A stretch of 64,000 bases of DNA from Hyphomicrobiaceae bacterium (GTDB lineage Bacteria > Pseudomonadota > Alphaproteobacteria > Rhizobiales > Methyloligellaceae), in the NCBI GenBank assembly GCA_028066055.1, contig JALCBY010000004.1, positions 1-64,000 of the forward strand. Reading direction: 5' to 3'. Below the pieces are notes generated by a model. The model worked only from the letters and a program-made list of their open reading frames with translations. It had not been told where the DNA came from and made no database searches. Numbering within the stretch: the stretch's first letter is position 1; each line of letters starts with the position of its first letter. Positions 8,473 through 18,410 of the stretch are shown here, one piece after another. The position numbers and the translations under genes were made by a program.

Positions 8473-9129
8473 ATGCAAGACCCCGTCGAGACCTACATGA
8501 ACCTCGTGCCCATGGTTGTCGAGCAGACGAACCGCGGCGAGCGGGCTTACGATATTTATTCCCGCTTGCTCAAGGAGCGGATCATTTTCGTCACCGGCAT
8601 GGTGGAAGACCACATGGCGTCGCTGGTGACGGCCCAGTTGCTGTTTCTCGAGGCGGACAACCCCAAGAAAGAAATCGCCATGTACATCAATTCGCCGGGC
8701 GGCGTGGTGTCGTCCGGCCTGGCGATGTACGACACCATGCAGTTCATTCGCCCTCCGGTTTCCACGCTGTGTACCGGTCAGGCCTCCTCGATGGGGTCGC
8801 TTCTGCTTACCGCGGGCGAGAAGGACCTGCGTTTCTCGTTGCCCAATGCCCGCATCATGCTGCATCAGCCTTCGGGCGGATTTCAGGGGCAGGCGAGCGA
8901 CATCGAGCGGCATGCCGAAGACATCCTCAAGACCAAGCGCCGCCTGAACGAAATTTACGTTCAGCACACCGGTCAGGACTACGAAATGATCGAGAAAACG
9001 CTCGACCGCGACCACTTTATGAATGCGGAGGAAGCGAAGGAGTTCGGGATCGTCGACGATGTCATTTTGAAACGCACATCGCCGGAAGATGACCAGGAAG
9101 AGGACAAACCGGAAAAAGAAGGGGATTGA
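8473..9129 (+). CDS. clpP: ATP-dependent Clp protease, proteolytic subunit ClpP
   Basis: The 218-aa serine peptidase shows the catalytic triad Ser106 (GQASSMGS), His131 (MLHQPSGG) and Asp180 (DRDHFM), and the gating motif [16 protein letters not shown]. It forms a double heptamer that degrades proteins fed by ClpX or ClpA. ATG 8473 is selected because AAGGAG lies 8 nt upstream; ATG 8467 is too close to that site. The acidic tail ([13 protein letters not shown]) is variable in the family. It is followed by clpX after a 399-bp gap, longer than is usual within an operon, which suggests a separate clpX promoter. Confidence 0.97.
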   Translation: MQDPVETYMNLVPMVVEQTNRGERAYDIYSRLLKERIIFVTGMVEDHMASLVTAQLLFLEADNPKKEIAMYINSPGGVVSSGLAMYDTMQFIRPPVSTLCTGQASSMGSLLLTAGEKDLRFSLPNARIMLHQPSGGFQGQASDIERHAEDILKTKRRLNEIYVQHTGQDYEMIEKTLDRDHFMNAEEAKEFGIVDDVILKRTSPEDDQEEDKPEKEGD

Positions 9130-9528
9130 TCCCGCACAATTCCGCCAATCCGTAAAATGTGGCCCGAGACTTGCTGCGCAGGTCGACATGTTTCTGTTAA
9201 CATCACAAAAAAATGCGAAGGCTGTATCTCACCCGCGTGCCAAAACCGCCTACATTGACGTGCAGACAATGCGTGAGAGAGCAGATTTCGACACGCGCCG
9301 GAACATGGAAGGAGGGGCAGGAGCCCCGTTAACTGCGGGAGAGATGTGAATTGTCGAGTTAATCAATTCTTGATCAATGCACGAATAGCATGTTGAGTTC
9401 ACAGGGTTGGGGGTTCTTCCCGCCTTATATTCGGCCTTCACGGCCAGGCGAACCAGGTCAACAGGTCCGCTGGACACATGGCAGCATTACCGGCAGCTTG
9501 ATGCCCAGCCTCGACCGGGATGAGTAGA
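9130..9528. other. Intergenic region clpP-clpX, no gene found
   Basis: About 400 bp without a convincing gene. It is less GC-rich than the flanking genes. A small GGGGC/GCCCC hairpin occurs near 9316-9330, and a CTTATATTCG element (9424-9433) resembles the -10 part of alphaproteobacterial heat-shock promoters but has no CTTG at the right distance. Short reading frames here overlap clpP or look random. It most likely holds the clpX promoter and a long 5' leader. Confidence 0.5.
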
Positions 9529-10794
9529 ATGAGCAAATCGAGCGGTAACGATTCCAAGAACACTTTGTATTGTTCCTTCTGCGGGAAGAGCCAGCACGAG
9601 GTCCGCAAGCTGATTGCCGGACCGACCGTCTTCATCTGTGATGAATGCGTCGAACTGTGCATGGACATCATCCGCGAGGAGAACAAGAGCTCGCTGGTGA
9701 AGTCAAGCGACGGTGTTCCCACGCCGACCGAGATTTGCACCGTTCTGGACGACTATGTGATCGGGCAGGACCACGCCAAGCGCGTCCTCTCCGTCGCCGT
9801 TCACAACCACTACAAGCGCCTCAATCATTCGGGCAAGAATGCGGACGTCGAACTCGCCAAATCGAACATTCTCCTGATCGGCCCGACCGGCTGCGGCAAG
9901 ACGCTGCTGGCCCAGACGCTGGCACGCATTCTGGACGTGCCGTTCACCATGGCCGACGCGACGACCCTGACCGAGGCCGGTTATGTGGGCGAGGACGTCG
10001 AGAACATTATTCTCAAACTGCTGCAGGCCGCGGACTATAATGTCGAGCGCGCCCAGCGCGGCATCGTCTATATCGACGAGGTCGACAAGATTTCCCGCAA
10101 ATCCGACAACCCGTCGATCACGCGCGACGTGTCGGGCGAGGGTGTGCAGCAGGCGCTTCTGAAAATCATGGAAGGCACCGTTGCAAGTGTTCCGCCGCAG
10201 GGTGGGCGCAAACATCCCCAGCAGGAATTCCTGCAGGTCGATACAACGAACATCCTGTTCATCTGCGGTGGCGCGTTTGCGGGCTTGGAAAAAATTATTT
10301 CGCAACGCGGCCGCACGACATCCATCGGCTTCGGCGCGACCGTTGAGGCCGACGACGAACGCAAGATGGGCGAGTTGCTCAAGGGCGTCGAGCCGGAAGA
10401 CCTGCTCAGGTTCGGGCTCATTCCTGAATTCATCGGCCGTGTGCCCGTGCTGGCCACGCTTGAAGATCTCGACGAGGATGCACTCGTCACGATCCTGACC
10501 GAACCGAAGAACGCACTGGTCAAGCAGTATCAGCGCCTGTTCGAAATGGAAGACGTGCAGCTGACCTTCTCCGACGAAGCGCTATCGGGCATTGCCCGCA
10601 GGGCGATTGAGCGGAAGACCGGCGCGCGCGGATTGCGTTCGATCATGGAGGGTATACTGCTCGATACCATGTTCGACCTGCCGAGCTTCAAGGGTATTGA
10701 GGAAATCGTGATCAGCCCTGAAGTCGTCGAGGGTTCGGCGCGTCCGCTGCGGATCTATTCCGAACGCGCAGAGGAAATTGAATCCAGCGCTTGA
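9529..10794 (+). CDS. clpX: ATP-dependent Clp protease, ATPase/unfoldase subunit ClpX
   Basis: The 421-aa protein has an N-terminal four-cysteine zinc domain (Cys15, Cys18, Cys37, Cys40), Walker A GPTGCGKT at 118-125, Walker [10 protein letters not shown], the pore loop with GYVGEDVEN and the sensor-2 segment TGARGLRSI. It unfolds tagged substrates and threads them into ClpP; in alphaproteobacteria ClpXP degrades cell-cycle regulators. ATG 9529 gives the start [20 protein letters not shown] seen in relatives; an in-frame ATG three codons earlier (9520) is possible. No residue expected in the family is missing. Confidence 0.97.
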   Translation: MSKSSGNDSKNTLYCSFCGKSQHEVRKLIAGPTVFICDECVELCMDIIREENKSSLVKSSDGVPTPTEICTVLDDYVIGQDHAKRVLSVAVHNHYKRLNHSGKNADVELAKSNILLIGPTGCGKTLLAQTLARILDVPFTMADATTLTEAGYVGEDVENIILKLLQAADYNVERAQRGIVYIDEVDKISRKSDNPSITRDVSGEGVQQALLKIMEGTVASVPPQGGRKHPQQEFLQVDTTNILFICGGAFAGLEKIISQRGRTTSIGFGATVEADDERKMGELLKGVEPEDLLRFGLIPEFIGRVPVLATLEDLDEDALVTILTEPKNALVKQYQRLFEMEDVQLTFSDEALSGIARRAIERKTGARGLRSIMEGILLDTMFDLPSFKGIEEIVISPEVVEGSARPLRIYSERAEEIESSA

Positions 10795-11062
10795 ACACGG
10801 GACCGCGGCTCCCTACATCTCTACTTGCCTAAGCCGCCGAATCTTAACCATCATGAATCCGCGCACTGGTTTTAACGCTAGTGTCGCGGTCGCTTGACTT
10901 CGGGTTAGCGTGGCGTCCACCTATAGGTGCGTATATTCAGGGATTCGGCTGCGTCAACGTGTCCGAACATTCGGATGCGGAGCGGTATATTGAATACAAA
11001 GACGGATTTGTAAGTCCGCATGCGTTGAAAAACATGCAGATCGCGTCAGCCAGGACAGAGAC

Positions 11063-13501
11063 ATGAGCACAGAGACAGAAAAAGAACAGACTCCTGCCAA
11101 ACCCAAGAGTGGCGATACCTATCCGGTTCTGCCGCTTCGGGACATTGTCGTGTTCCCGCATATGATCGTGCCGCTGTTCGTCGGCCGCGAAAAGTCGATC
11201 AATGCGCTGGAAGAGGTGACGCAGAACGAGAAGCAGATCCTTCTGGTTGCGCAGAAGAATGCCGGCGACGACGAGCCGTCGACGGACGACATCTATATGG
11301 TCGGAACGCTGGCGTCGGTGTTGCAGCTCCTCAAACTGCCGGACGGAACCGTCAAAGTGCTCGTCGAAGGCACCGAGCGCGTGAAGATTTCCGACTACAT
11401 CGAGAATGAAGACTATTTCGAAGCCGCCATCGACCTCGTCGAGGAAAACGAAGGCACGAGCGAAGAGGTCGAGGCGCTTGCGCGCTCGGCTGTGGCGCAG
11501 TTTGAAAGCTACGTGCGGCTCAACAAGAAGATCTCGCCCGAGGTCCTCGGCACCGTCACGCAGATCGACGATTATTCGAAACTCGCCGATACCATCGCCT
11601 CACACCTCGCCATCAAGATCGCGGACAAGCAGGAAATCCTCGAGACCGCATCGGTGTCGGCGCGGCTGGAACGTGTCTACGCCCTGATGGAAAGCGAGAT
11701 TTCGGTTCTCCAGGTCGAGAAGAAGATCCGGTCGCGCGTCAAGCGCCAGATGGAGAAGACCCAGCGCGAGTACTATCTGAACGAGCAGATGAAGGCCATT
11801 CAGAAGGAACTCGGCGACGCGGAAGACGGGCGGGACGACATTTCCGAGCTGGAAGAGAAAATCGAATCCACGCGCCTTTCCAAGGAGGCCAAGGAGAAGG
11901 CCACTGCCGAGCTGAAGAAGCTCAAGCAGATGAGCCCGATGTCCGCCGAAGCAACGGTCGTGCGCAACTATCTCGACTGGCTGCTCAACATTCCGTGGGG
12001 CGTGAAGGGCAAGATCAAGAAGGATCTGGACGAAGCCCAGAAGATCCTCGACGAGGACCATTACGGTCTTGAGAAGGTCAAGGACCGGATCGTCGAGTAT
12101 CTGGCGGTTCAGGCACGGACCAACAAGCTCAAGGGTCCGATCCTGTGTCTCGTCGGCCCTCCCGGTGTCGGCAAGACGTCGCTCGGCCAGTCCATCGCGC
12201 GGGCGACCGGCCGCGAGTTCGTTCGTATGTCTCTCGGCGGCGTCCGGGACGAGGCGGAAATCCGCGGACACCGGCGCACCTATATCGGCTCCATGCCCGG
12301 CAAGGTCATCCAGTCGATGAAGAAGGCGAAAAAGACAAACCCGCTGTTCCTGCTCGACGAGATCGACAAGATGGGTGCCGACTTCCGGGGCGATCCGGCC
12401 TCGGCGCTGCTCGAGGTGCTGGACCCCGAACAGAACAATGCGTTCAACGACCACTATCTGGAGGTCGATTACGACCTGTCGAACGTCCTGTTCGTCACGA
12501 CGGCGAATACGCTGAATATTCCGCCCGCCCTGATGGACCGGATGGAGATCATTCGCATTGCCGGATACACCGAGGACGAGAAGGTGCAGATTGCGCGCCG
12601 CCACCTCATTCCGGAATTGCTGAAGTCACATGGGCTCGCGGAAGAAGAGTGGACCATCGAGGACAAGGCGCTTCTTGAGGTCATTCGCCGCTACACGCGC
12701 GAAGCCGGCGTGCGAAACCTCGAACGCGAGCTCGCCAAACTGGCGCGGAAGTCGGTCAAGGAATTGCTGACGACCGGCAACAAGTCGGTGACGGTGACGA
12801 AGGACAATCTGGAGGAGTATCTGAGCATTCCGAAATACCGCTACGGCGAAACGGAACGCGAGGATCTGATCGGTGTTGTCACGGGTCTCGCCTGGACCGA
12901 GACGGGCGGCGAACTGCTGACCGTCGAAGGCGTCATGATGCCGGGCAAGGGCAAGATGACGGTGACGGGCAACCTGCGCGATGTGATGAAGGAATCGATT
13001 CAGGCCGCGAACGCCTATGTGAAATCGCGGAGTATCGACTTCGGCATCGAGCCGCCCTTGTTCGACAAGCGCGATATCCACGTCCACGTGCCGGAAGGCG
13101 CGACACCGAAGGATGGCCCGTCGGCGGGCGTTGCGATGGTTACCGCCATTATCTCGATCATGACCGGAATCGCGGTGCGCAAGGATGTCGCCATGACCGG
13201 CGAGATCACGCTGCGCGGACGCGTTCTGCCGATCGGCGGCCTGAAGGAGAAGCTTCTCGCGGCCATGCGGGGCGGCGTGAAAACCGTCATTATTCCAGAG
13301 GAGAACGCCAAGGAGCTGGCTGAAATTCCTGACGAAGTGAAGAACAGCCTTGAAATTGTTCCTGTTTCTCAGATGGATGAGGTCCTCAAGATCGCGCTGG
13401 TCAGCAAGCCGGAACCGATCGAGTGGGATGAGGAAGCGGCCGCGGAAGCAGCGGCTGTGGCAGGCGACGAGGATACAGGAACCGGGCTGACCGCGCACTG
13501 A
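11063..13501 (+). CDS. lon: ATP-dependent protease Lon (LonA)
   Basis: The 812-aa protein contains the N-terminal substrate-recognition domain (about 15-210, opening [19 protein letters not shown]), a coiled middle region, an AAA+ module with Walker A GPPGVGKT at 365-372 and Walker [11 protein letters not shown], and the C-terminal Ser-Lys protease domain with Ser687 in [11 protein letters not shown] and the catalytic Lys in [10 protein letters not shown]. It degrades misfolded and selected regulatory proteins in the cytoplasm. The start is preceded by AGGAC. A 268-bp gap separates it from clpX, so it is probably transcribed from its own, perhaps heat-inducible, promoter. The Ala/Glu-rich C-terminus is variable in the family. 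Confidence 0.97.
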   Translation: MSTETEKEQTPAKPKSGDTYPVLPLRDIVVFPHMIVPLFVGREKSINALEEVTQNEKQILLVAQKNAGDDEPSTDDIYMVGTLASVLQLLKLPDGTVKVLVEGTERVKISDYIENEDYFEAAIDLVEENEGTSEEVEALARSAVAQFESYVRLNKKISPEVLGTVTQIDDYSKLADTIASHLAIKIADKQEILETASVSARLERVYALMESEISVLQVEKKIRSRVKRQMEKTQREYYLNEQMKAIQKELGDAEDGRDDISELEEKIESTRLSKEAKEKATAELKKLKQMSPMSAEATVVRNYLDWLLNIPWGVKGKIKKDLDEAQKILDEDHYGLEKVKDRIVEYLAVQARTNKLKGPILCLVGPPGVGKTSLGQSIARATGREFVRMSLGGVRDEAEIRGHRRTYIGSMPGKVIQSMKKAKKTNPLFLLDEIDKMGADFRGDPASALLEVLDPEQNNAFNDHYLEVDYDLSNVLFVTTANTLNIPPALMDRMEIIRIAGYTEDEKVQIARRHLIPELLKSHGLAEEEWTIEDKALLEVIRRYTREAGVRNLERELAKLARKSVKELLTTGNKSVTVTKDNLEEYLSIPKYRYGETEREDLIGVVTGLAWTETGGELLTVEGVMMPGKGKMTVTGNLRDVMKESIQAANAYVKSRSIDFGIEPPLFDKRDIHVHVPEGATPKDGPSAGVAMVTAIISIMTGIAVRKDVAMTGEITLRGRVLPIGGLKEKLLAAMRGGVKTVIIPEENAKELAEIPDEVKNSLEIVPVSQMDEVLKIALVSKPEPIEWDEEAAAEAAAVAGDEDTGTGLTAH

Positions 13502-13530
13502 CAGGTGCGCGGAACCCGCCCGGTTGAAGC

Positions 13531-13564
13531 GTTTGACACGTTAAGCCTGATGTCAAACTCTTTT
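13531..13564 (+). terminator. Dyad after lon, possible terminator or operator
   Basis: GTTTGACA (13531-13538) is mirrored exactly by TGTCAAAC (13551-13558) with 12 nt between, followed by TCTTTT. It starts 30 nt after the lon stop. The 8-bp stem is AT-rich, so it would be a weak terminator. The left arm also contains a perfect -35 hexamer TTGACA without a good -10 at 17 nt. An operator for hup is the alternative. Confidence 0.35.
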
Positions 13565-13705
13565 CATAAATCTTTATTTTTGCCGGTTTTCTGGGATTTA
13601 TTCCGCTATTATGGGGCGAGTCGTTAGCGATTCGGGTCATGCCTGGAATGCGTTAACAAGTGCGATTAGCGACTCGTACGAAACAACAATCGAAAGGACA
13701 GATCC

Positions 13706-13981
13706 GTGAACAAGACAGAGCTGGTCTCCCTGGTTGCGCAGAACGCGCAAATCTCAAAGGACGCAGCAGCCGAGGCGGTCGACGCGACCTTCGACGGCAT
13801 CGCAAGCGCCCTTCGGTCCGGCGACACCGTTCGCATTGTCGGTTTCGGCAACTTTCAGGTTGCCCACCGCAAGGCGTCCACTGGTCGCAATCCGCGGACG
13901 GGGGAAACGATCCAGATCCCGGCATCGCGGGTTCCCAAGTTCAAGGCTGGCAAGGCGCTCAAAGAGGCCGTCAACGACTAG
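13706..13981 (+). CDS. hupB: Histone-like DNA-binding protein HU
   Basis: The 91-aa product has the HU/IHF fold throughout, including the DNA-intercalating arm signature GFGNFQVAHRKASTGRNPRTG with Pro in NPRTG, and the C-terminal PKFKAGKALKEAV. It bends and compacts DNA as a homodimer in the nucleoid. The start is GTG at 13706, preceded by GAAAGGAC. It follows lon, a pairing conserved widely in proteobacteria, and is closed by a strong terminator. HU rather than IHF is favoured by the lon linkage and by the sequence MNKTELVSLVAQ. Confidence 0.96.
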   Translation: MNKTELVSLVAQNAQISKDAAAEAVDATFDGIASALRSGDTVRIVGFGNFQVAHRKASTGRNPRTGETIQIPASRVPKFKAGKALKEAVND

Positions 13982-14004
13982 GCCGTATCCAGTCTCAGAA
14001 ATGC

Positions 14005-14034
14005 GAAAACCCCGCCTGTTACGGCGGGGTTTTC
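14005..14034 (+). terminator. Rho-independent terminator after hupB
   Basis: A perfect 12-bp stem, GAAAACCCCGCC (14005-14016) against GGCGGGGTTTTC (14023-14034), encloses a 6-nt loop. The GC core with a built-in TTTT on the 3' side lies 23 nt after the hupB stop. It separates hupB from the tRNA pair downstream. The A tract on the 5' side would also allow termination from the other strand. Confidence 0.9.
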
Positions 14035-14088
14035 ATTTGCCCACTTGTCATATGCGCCCCACGCGCTTAAGTCGTGGGCGTGAGATGA

Positions 14089-14164
14089 GGGCGGTTAGCT
14101 CAGCTGGGAGAGCGCCTGGTTTACACCCAGGAGGTCGGCAGTTCGATCCTGTCACCGCCCACCA
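14089..14164 (+). tRNA. tRNA-Val (anticodon TAC)
   Basis: The 76-nt cloverleaf has acceptor GGGCGGT/ACCGCCC, anticodon stem CCTGG/CCAGG with loop TTTACAC (anticodon TAC) and T loop GTTCGATCC. CCA is encoded. It is followed 86 bp later by tRNA-Asp, probably in one transcript. Confidence 0.96.
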
Positions 14165-14250
14165 TACACTGATTGACTTGACCACGATCACGCACTGTCA
14201 TACACCGGTGCGGTCTTGGAGGCACCGGAGGTCACGTGACCCCGCTTCAA

Positions 14251-14328
<78 letters not shown>

Positions 14329-14457
14329 CCAGCACCTGAAATCCACAAAATCTGCCCTGCTGAACAGCCGTGCCCACAGGCGTGGCATCCACACCCTTGC
14401 CTTGCCAAAAGAGGTGCGTTAAAGCGGGTGCGGCACGACCAATTTCAGAACCTCTGA

Positions 14458-14486
14458 TTGAAGCAGGGGGGCACCTCCTTTACAGT
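14458..14486 (+). promoter_or_regulatory. Candidate promoter of the nuo operon
   Basis: TTGAAG (14458-14463) and TACAGT (14481-14486) are separated by exactly 17 nt and end about 54 nt before the nuoA start. This is a reasonable housekeeping-sigma promoter match. It was picked by eye and has not been tested against other candidates in the 212-bp gap. Confidence 0.4.
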
Positions 14487-14540
14487 GTTTAGCGTTGCAC
14501 TAGAGACCCACGCACCGGCGCGTCCGGGCAAGGCGAGGCC

Positions 14541-14906
14541 ATGAACGAACTGCTGATGCAATATCTGCCTGTCGCGATCTTTATCGGGGTCGCGCTTGTC
14601 ATCGGCCTGGCCCTGATCGCCGCGCCGTTTTTTGTGACCATCTCCAACCCGGATCCGGAGAAGGTGTCGGCATATGAATGCGGCTTCAAGGCGTTCGACG
14701 ATGCCCGGATGAAGTTCGACGTGCGGTTCTATCTCGTCGCACTCCTGTTCATCATTTTCGATCTGGAGGTCGCGTTTCTGTTTCCATGGGCCGTCGCGTT
14801 CAGGGATGCCGGCACATTCGGCTTCTGGTCGGTCATGATCTTCCTTGGCATTCTCACCATCGGATTCATTTACGAGTGGCGGAAAGGGGCTCTCGAATGG
14901 GATTGA
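14541..14906 (+). CDS. nuoA: NADH-quinone oxidoreductase subunit A
   Basis: The 121-aa membrane protein has three transmembrane helices (about 8-30, 65-85, 92-112) and the conserved loop [28 protein letters not shown], whose Cys-containing segment YECGF contacts the quinone-channel region with NuoH. Together with NuoH, J and K it ties the peripheral arm to the membrane arm of complex I. It is the first gene of the nuo operon. It overlaps nuoB by 10 nt, so the two are translated in a coupled way. Confidence 0.97.
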   Translation: MNELLMQYLPVAIFIGVALVIGLALIAAPFFVTISNPDPEKVSAYECGFKAFDDARMKFDVRFYLVALLFIIFDLEVAFLFPWAVAFRDAGTFGFWSVMIFLGILTIGFIYEWRKGALEWD

Positions 14907-15457
14907 TCCCGACACCGGTCTTCGACCACCGCCGCGAGGGCGCACAGGCGGCAAGTTCAGATGTTCCGCCCTTTTTTACGGAGATTTCGAACGAGCTGGC
15001 CGACAAGGGTTTTCTGGTTACTTCCACCGACGACCTGATCAACTGGGCGCGCACCGGCTCGCTGATGTGGATGACTTTCGGGCTGGCCTGCTGCGCGGTG
15101 GAAATGATGCAGGCGTCGATGCCGCGCTACGACGTGGAGCGCTTCGGGTTCGCGCCGCGCGCCAGCCCGCGCCAGTCGGACGTGATCATTGTTGCCGGCA
15201 CCCTGACCAACAAGATGGCGCCCGCCATCCGCAAGGTCTACGACCAGATGCCGGAGCCGAGATATGTCATTTCCATGGGAAGCTGCGCCAATGGCGGCGG
15301 TTACTATCACTACTCCTATTCCGTTGTGCGGGGGTGTGATCGCGTTCTGCCGGTCGACATCTATGTCCCCGGCTGTCCGCCGACCGCCGAAGCGCTGGTT
15401 TACGGCATCTTGCTTCTGCAGCAGAAAATTCGCCGGACCGGCACAATAGAACGCTAG
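14897..15457 (+). CDS. nuoB: NADH-quinone oxidoreductase subunit B
   Basis: The 186-aa protein carries the ligands of the terminal Fe-S cluster N2: the tandem cysteines in LACCAVEM, the Cys in [10 protein letters not shown] and the Cys in [12 protein letters not shown]2 passes electrons to ubiquinone at the NuoB/NuoD interface. ATG 14897 lies inside the end of nuoA and is preceded by AAAGGGG; longer readings upstream in this frame are shadows of nuoA. The length agrees with the family. Confidence 0.97.
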   Translation: MGLIPTPVFDHRREGAQAASSDVPPFFTEISNELADKGFLVTSTDDLINWARTGSLMWMTFGLACCAVEMMQASMPRYDVERFGFAPRASPRQSDVIIVAGTLTNKMAPAIRKVYDQMPEPRYVISMGSCANGGGYYHYSYSVVRGCDRVLPVDIYVPGCPPTAEALVYGILLLQQKIRRTGTIER

Positions 15458-15484
15458 GCACTGGGAGAGCGAGCGGCGGCGAGG

Positions 15485-16114
15485 ATGGACGCGGGTTTGA
15501 GAGACCTTGGGGAGTTTGTTGCCGAGTCGCTCGGTGACGAGATCGTGAGCGGCTGGACCGTGGCGCACGGCGAGTTGACGCTCGAGGTGTCGCGCGAGCA
15601 TGTGGCCGACGCCATCAAGTTTCTGAGGAGCGACGCCCGCTGTCTGTTCGACTGCCTGATCGATATCGCCGGCGCCGACTATCCCGACCGCGCCCGCCGC
15701 TTTGACGTGGTCTACCACCTGCTCAGCCCGCGCCAGAATATGCGGATCCGCGTCAAGACCAGCACCGACGATGCCACGCCGGTGCCGAGCGTCGTCGATA
15801 TCTTTCCCGCCGCAAACTGGTTCGAGCGCGAGGCCTTCGACCTTTACGGCATCCTTTTTTCCGGTCATCCCGACCTGCGGCGCATCCTGACCGACTACGG
15901 TTTTCAGGGCCATCCGCTGCGCAAGGATTTTCCACTGACGGGATTTGTCGAGGTTCGGTATGACGAAGATCAAAAACGCGTCGTCTACGAGCCTGTAAAA
16001 CTCGCCCAGGAATTCCGCAATTTCGACGCCATCAGCCCGTGGGAAGGCACCGACTATGTGCTTCCGGGAGACGAGAAGGCGGGCGAGGGCGGCAACGGGA
16101 GTGGCAAATCGTGA
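15485..16114 (+). CDS. nuoC: NADH-quinone oxidoreductase subunit C
   Basis: The 209-aa product matches the 30-kDa subunit. It includes the signature ERECFDLYGI-like stretch [22 protein letters not shown] (about residues 116-137; written here in part as [12 protein letters not shown]) and the C-terminal [11 protein letters not shown]. It is part of the peripheral arm next to NuoD and B. C and D are separate genes here, as in alphaproteobacteria and mitochondria, not fused as in E. coli. Its TGA stop overlaps the GTG start of the embedded thioesterase gene by 4 nt. Confidence 0.97.
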   Translation: MDAGLRDLGEFVAESLGDEIVSGWTVAHGELTLEVSREHVADAIKFLRSDARCLFDCLIDIAGADYPDRARRFDVVYHLLSPRQNMRIRVKTSTDDATPVPSVVDIFPAANWFEREAFDLYGILFSGHPDLRRILTDYGFQGHPLRKDFPLTGFVEVRYDEDQKRVVYEPVKLAQEFRNFDAISPWEGTDYVLPGDEKAGEGGNGSGKS

Positions 16115-16536
16115 AGGAGACATTGAAGCCCGGCCTGACATACCGCTTCGATTACACGGTTCCCGAGAACAAAACCGTTCCGCACCTTTATCCTGAAGCA
16201 CCTCAATTTCAGGTCATGCCGGACGTTCTCGCGACCGGCTTCATGGTCGGACTCATGGAATGGACCTGCATCCAGTTGCTGGAGCCGCATCTGAACGAAG
16301 GCGAGGGCAGTCTCGGGACCCATGTCGATTTTTCCCATGTGGCCGCGACCCCTCCCGGACTGACGATCACGGTCGACGCCGAGATGACGGATTTGAAAGG
16401 CCCGCGGGCATCGTTTGCCGTCAGCGCGCATGACGGCGTCGATACGATCAGCGAAGGCTGTCACGAGCGCTTCATTGTGAAATGGGACCGGTTCAACGCG
16501 CGTCTGGACGACAAGCGCGCCAGGCTGAACGCATAG
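16111..16536 (+). CDS. FlK-like hotdog thioesterase embedded in the nuo operon
   Basis: The 141-aa product belongs to the COG5496/FlK group of hotdog thioesterases. It has [13 protein letters not shown] (conserved Glu), [18 protein letters not shown] (catalytic His region) and the C-terminal [13 protein letters not shown]. In fluoroacetyl-CoA thioesterase FlK the corresponding Thr/Glu/His act in acyl-CoA hydrolysis; here the substrate is unknown. The start GTG 16111 overlaps the nuoC stop (GTGA), so translation is coupled. nuoD follows after 12 nt. No link of this family to complex I assembly is established. Composition resembles the neighbouring nuo genes. Confidence 0.88.
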   Translation: MKETLKPGLTYRFDYTVPENKTVPHLYPEAPQFQVMPDVLATGFMVGLMEWTCIQLLEPHLNEGEGSLGTHVDFSHVAATPPGLTITVDAEMTDLKGPRASFAVSAHDGVDTISEGCHERFIVKWDRFNARLDDKRARLNA

Positions 16537-16548
16537 GGCAAACGGGCG

Positions 16549-17733
16549 ATGGCAGAGACGGAAATCCGCAATTTCACCATCAACTTCGGGCCGCAGCACC
16601 CGGCGGCCCACGGTGTGCTGCGGCTGGTGCTCGAGCTCGACGGCGAGGTTGTCGAGCGGGTCGATCCGCATATCGGCCTGCTCCACCGCGGCACCGAAAA
16701 GCTGATCGAGCACAAGTCCTACCTTCAGGCGGTTCCCTATTTCGACAGGCTCGACTATGTCGCGCCGATGAACCAGGAGCACGCCTTCGCGCTCGCCGTC
16801 GAAAAGCTGCTCGATATCTCCGTGCCGCGGCGCGGACAGTTGATCCGGGTGCTCTATTCCGAGATCGGTCGGCTGCTCTCCCACCTCCTCAACGTCACAA
16901 CGCAGGCCATGGATGTCGGTGCGTTGACGCCGCCGCTCTGGGGCTTTGAGGAACGCGAGAAACTGATGATCTTCTACGAGCGGGCGTCGGGATCGCGCAT
17001 GCACGCCGCCTATGTTCGCCCGGGAGGCGTGCATCAGGACCTGCCGCCCGAGCTCATCGACGATATCGAGGCCTTCTGCGATCCCTTCCTCAAGGTGCTC
17101 GACGATATCGAGGGCCTGCTCACTGAAAATCGAATCTTCAAGCAGCGCAATGTCGATATTGCCGTCCTGTCCCTTGAAGATGCGTTCGCCTGGGGCTTCT
17201 CCGGCGTGATGGTGCGAGGTTCGGGTGCTGCGTGGGATTTGCGCAAGGCGCAGCCTTACGAGTGTTACGACGAACTCAACTTCGATATTCCGGTGGGCAA
17301 GAACGGCGACTGCTATGACCGTTATCTCATCCGCATGGAAGAGATGCGCCAGTCGGTCCGGATCATGCGGCAATGCTGCGACAAGTTGCGGGAGCAGGGC
17401 GGGCCGGTCTCGACGCCGAACCAGAAGGTCGTGCCGCCGAAACGCGGCGAGATGAAACGCTCGATGGAAGCGCTGATCCATCACTTCAAGCTTTACACCG
17501 AAGGCTATCACGTCCCCGCGGGCGAGGTTTACGCCGCGGTCGAAGCGCCGAAGGGCGAGTTCGGCGTGTACCTGGTCTCGGACGGCTCCAACCGGCCCTA
17601 CCGGTGCAAGATACGTGCACCCGGATTCGCCCACCTTCAGGCCATGGACTTCCTGTGCAAGGGCCACATGCTGGCCGACGTCTCCGCGATCCTCGGGTCG
17701 CTGGATATCGTATTCGGGGAGGTGGACCGATGA
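16549..17733 (+). CDS. nuoD: NADH-quinone oxidoreductase subunit D
   Basis: The 394-aa subunit is related to the large subunit of NiFe hydrogenases but lacks the nickel cysteines. The quinone-pocket segment [19 protein letters not shown] carries the conserved His, and [10 protein letters not shown] and the C-terminal DIVFGEVDR are as in the family. It forms the quinone-reduction site with NuoB. The TGA stop overlaps the nuoE ATG (ATGA). Length and start agree with alphaproteobacterial NuoD. Confidence 0.97.
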   Translation: MAETEIRNFTINFGPQHPAAHGVLRLVLELDGEVVERVDPHIGLLHRGTEKLIEHKSYLQAVPYFDRLDYVAPMNQEHAFALAVEKLLDISVPRRGQLIRVLYSEIGRLLSHLLNVTTQAMDVGALTPPLWGFEEREKLMIFYERASGSRMHAAYVRPGGVHQDLPPELIDDIEAFCDPFLKVLDDIEGLLTENRIFKQRNVDIAVLSLEDAFAWGFSGVMVRGSGAAWDLRKAQPYECYDELNFDIPVGKNGDCYDRYLIRMEEMRQSVRIMRQCCDKLREQGGPVSTPNQKVVPPKRGEMKRSMEALIHHFKLYTEGYHVPAGEVYAAVEAPKGEFGVYLVSDGSNRPYRCKIRAPGFAHLQAMDFLCKGHMLADVSAILGSLDIVFGEVDR

Positions 17734-18410
17734 GCGTGCGCCGCCTCGACCCCGTCCAGCCGGAGAGTTTCAAATTTTCGGCCACGAACCTCAAATGGGC
17801 CAGGGAACAGATGAAAAAGTTCCCGAAGGGACGGCAGGCGTCTGCGGTCATTCCTCTCTTGTGGCGCGCGCAGGAGCAGCACGACGGGTGGCTGCCGGAA
17901 CCGGCTATTCGGGCCGTCGCCGAGATGCTCGACATGGCCTACATCCGCGTCTACGAGATCGCCACCTTCTACACCATGTTCAACCTGTCGCCGGTGGGCA
18001 AATACTTCGTCCAGCTGTGCGGCACGACGCCGTGCTGGCTGCGGGGAGCAAACGACCTGAAAGACGTGTGCCGCCGAGTGATCGGAGATCAGCAGCAGGT
18101 CACCGAAGACGGCATGTTCTCCTGGCTTGAGGTGGAATGCCTCGGGGCCTGCACCAACGCGCCTATGGTGCAGATCAACAAGGACTATTACGAGGACCTG
18201 ACGGCGGAAAGCTTCGAGCAGCTGCTTGAAGACCTCCGGGCGGGCAAGGAAGTGACGCTGGGGCCACAGAACGGCCGGCAGTTCTCCGCGCCGGAAGGGG
18301 GAGCAACGACGCTGCTCAACGGAACGGGCAAGGCCGGGAACAGCGGCGGCGCAAAACGAAAACGGTCCGGTGCCAAGACGAAAAGCGCCACCGGGAGAGG
18401 CGGGAAATAA
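17730..18410 (+). CDS. nuoE: NADH-quinone oxidoreductase subunit E (with basic C-terminal tail)
   Basis: The 226-aa protein is a thioredoxin-like 2Fe-2S subunit. Its four cluster cysteines are in QLCGTTPCW and [13 protein letters not shown]. It holds cluster N1a next to NuoF. The core ends near residue 175; the remaining ~50 residues are low-complexity and end in a Lys/Arg/Gly-rich tail ([17 protein letters not shown]). Extended NuoE tails are seen in rhizobia but vary in content. The start at 17730 overlaps the nuoD stop, and the stop overlaps nuoF by 1 nt. Confidence 0.96.
   Translation: MSVRRLDPVQPESFKFSATNLKWAREQMKKFPKGRQASAVIPLLWRAQEQHDGWLPEPAIRAVAEMLDMAYIRVYEIATFYTMFNLSPVGKYFVQLCGTTPCWLRGANDLKDVCRRVIGDQQQVTEDGMFSWLEVECLGACTNAPMVQINKDYYEDLTAESFEQLLEDLRAGKEVTLGPQNGRQFSAPEGGATTLLNGTGKAGNSGGAKRKRSGAKTKSATGRGGK

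Noticed and set aside
9089..9349. An 86-codon reading frame after clpP
   Set aside because: It overlaps the clpP 3' end, has no ribosome site or family resemblance, and loses coding character beyond clpP.
9424..9433. CTTATATTCG upstream of clpX, matching the -10 of alphaproteobacterial heat-shock promoters
   Set aside because: No CTTG lies 17-18 nt before it, so it was not called a promoter.
10881..11066. A 61-codon GTG-started reading frame that ends with ATGA overlapping the lon start, like a coupled leader peptide
   Set aside because: No ribosome site, no recognisable protein, and it covers the likely lon promoter region; the ATGA overlap is probably chance.
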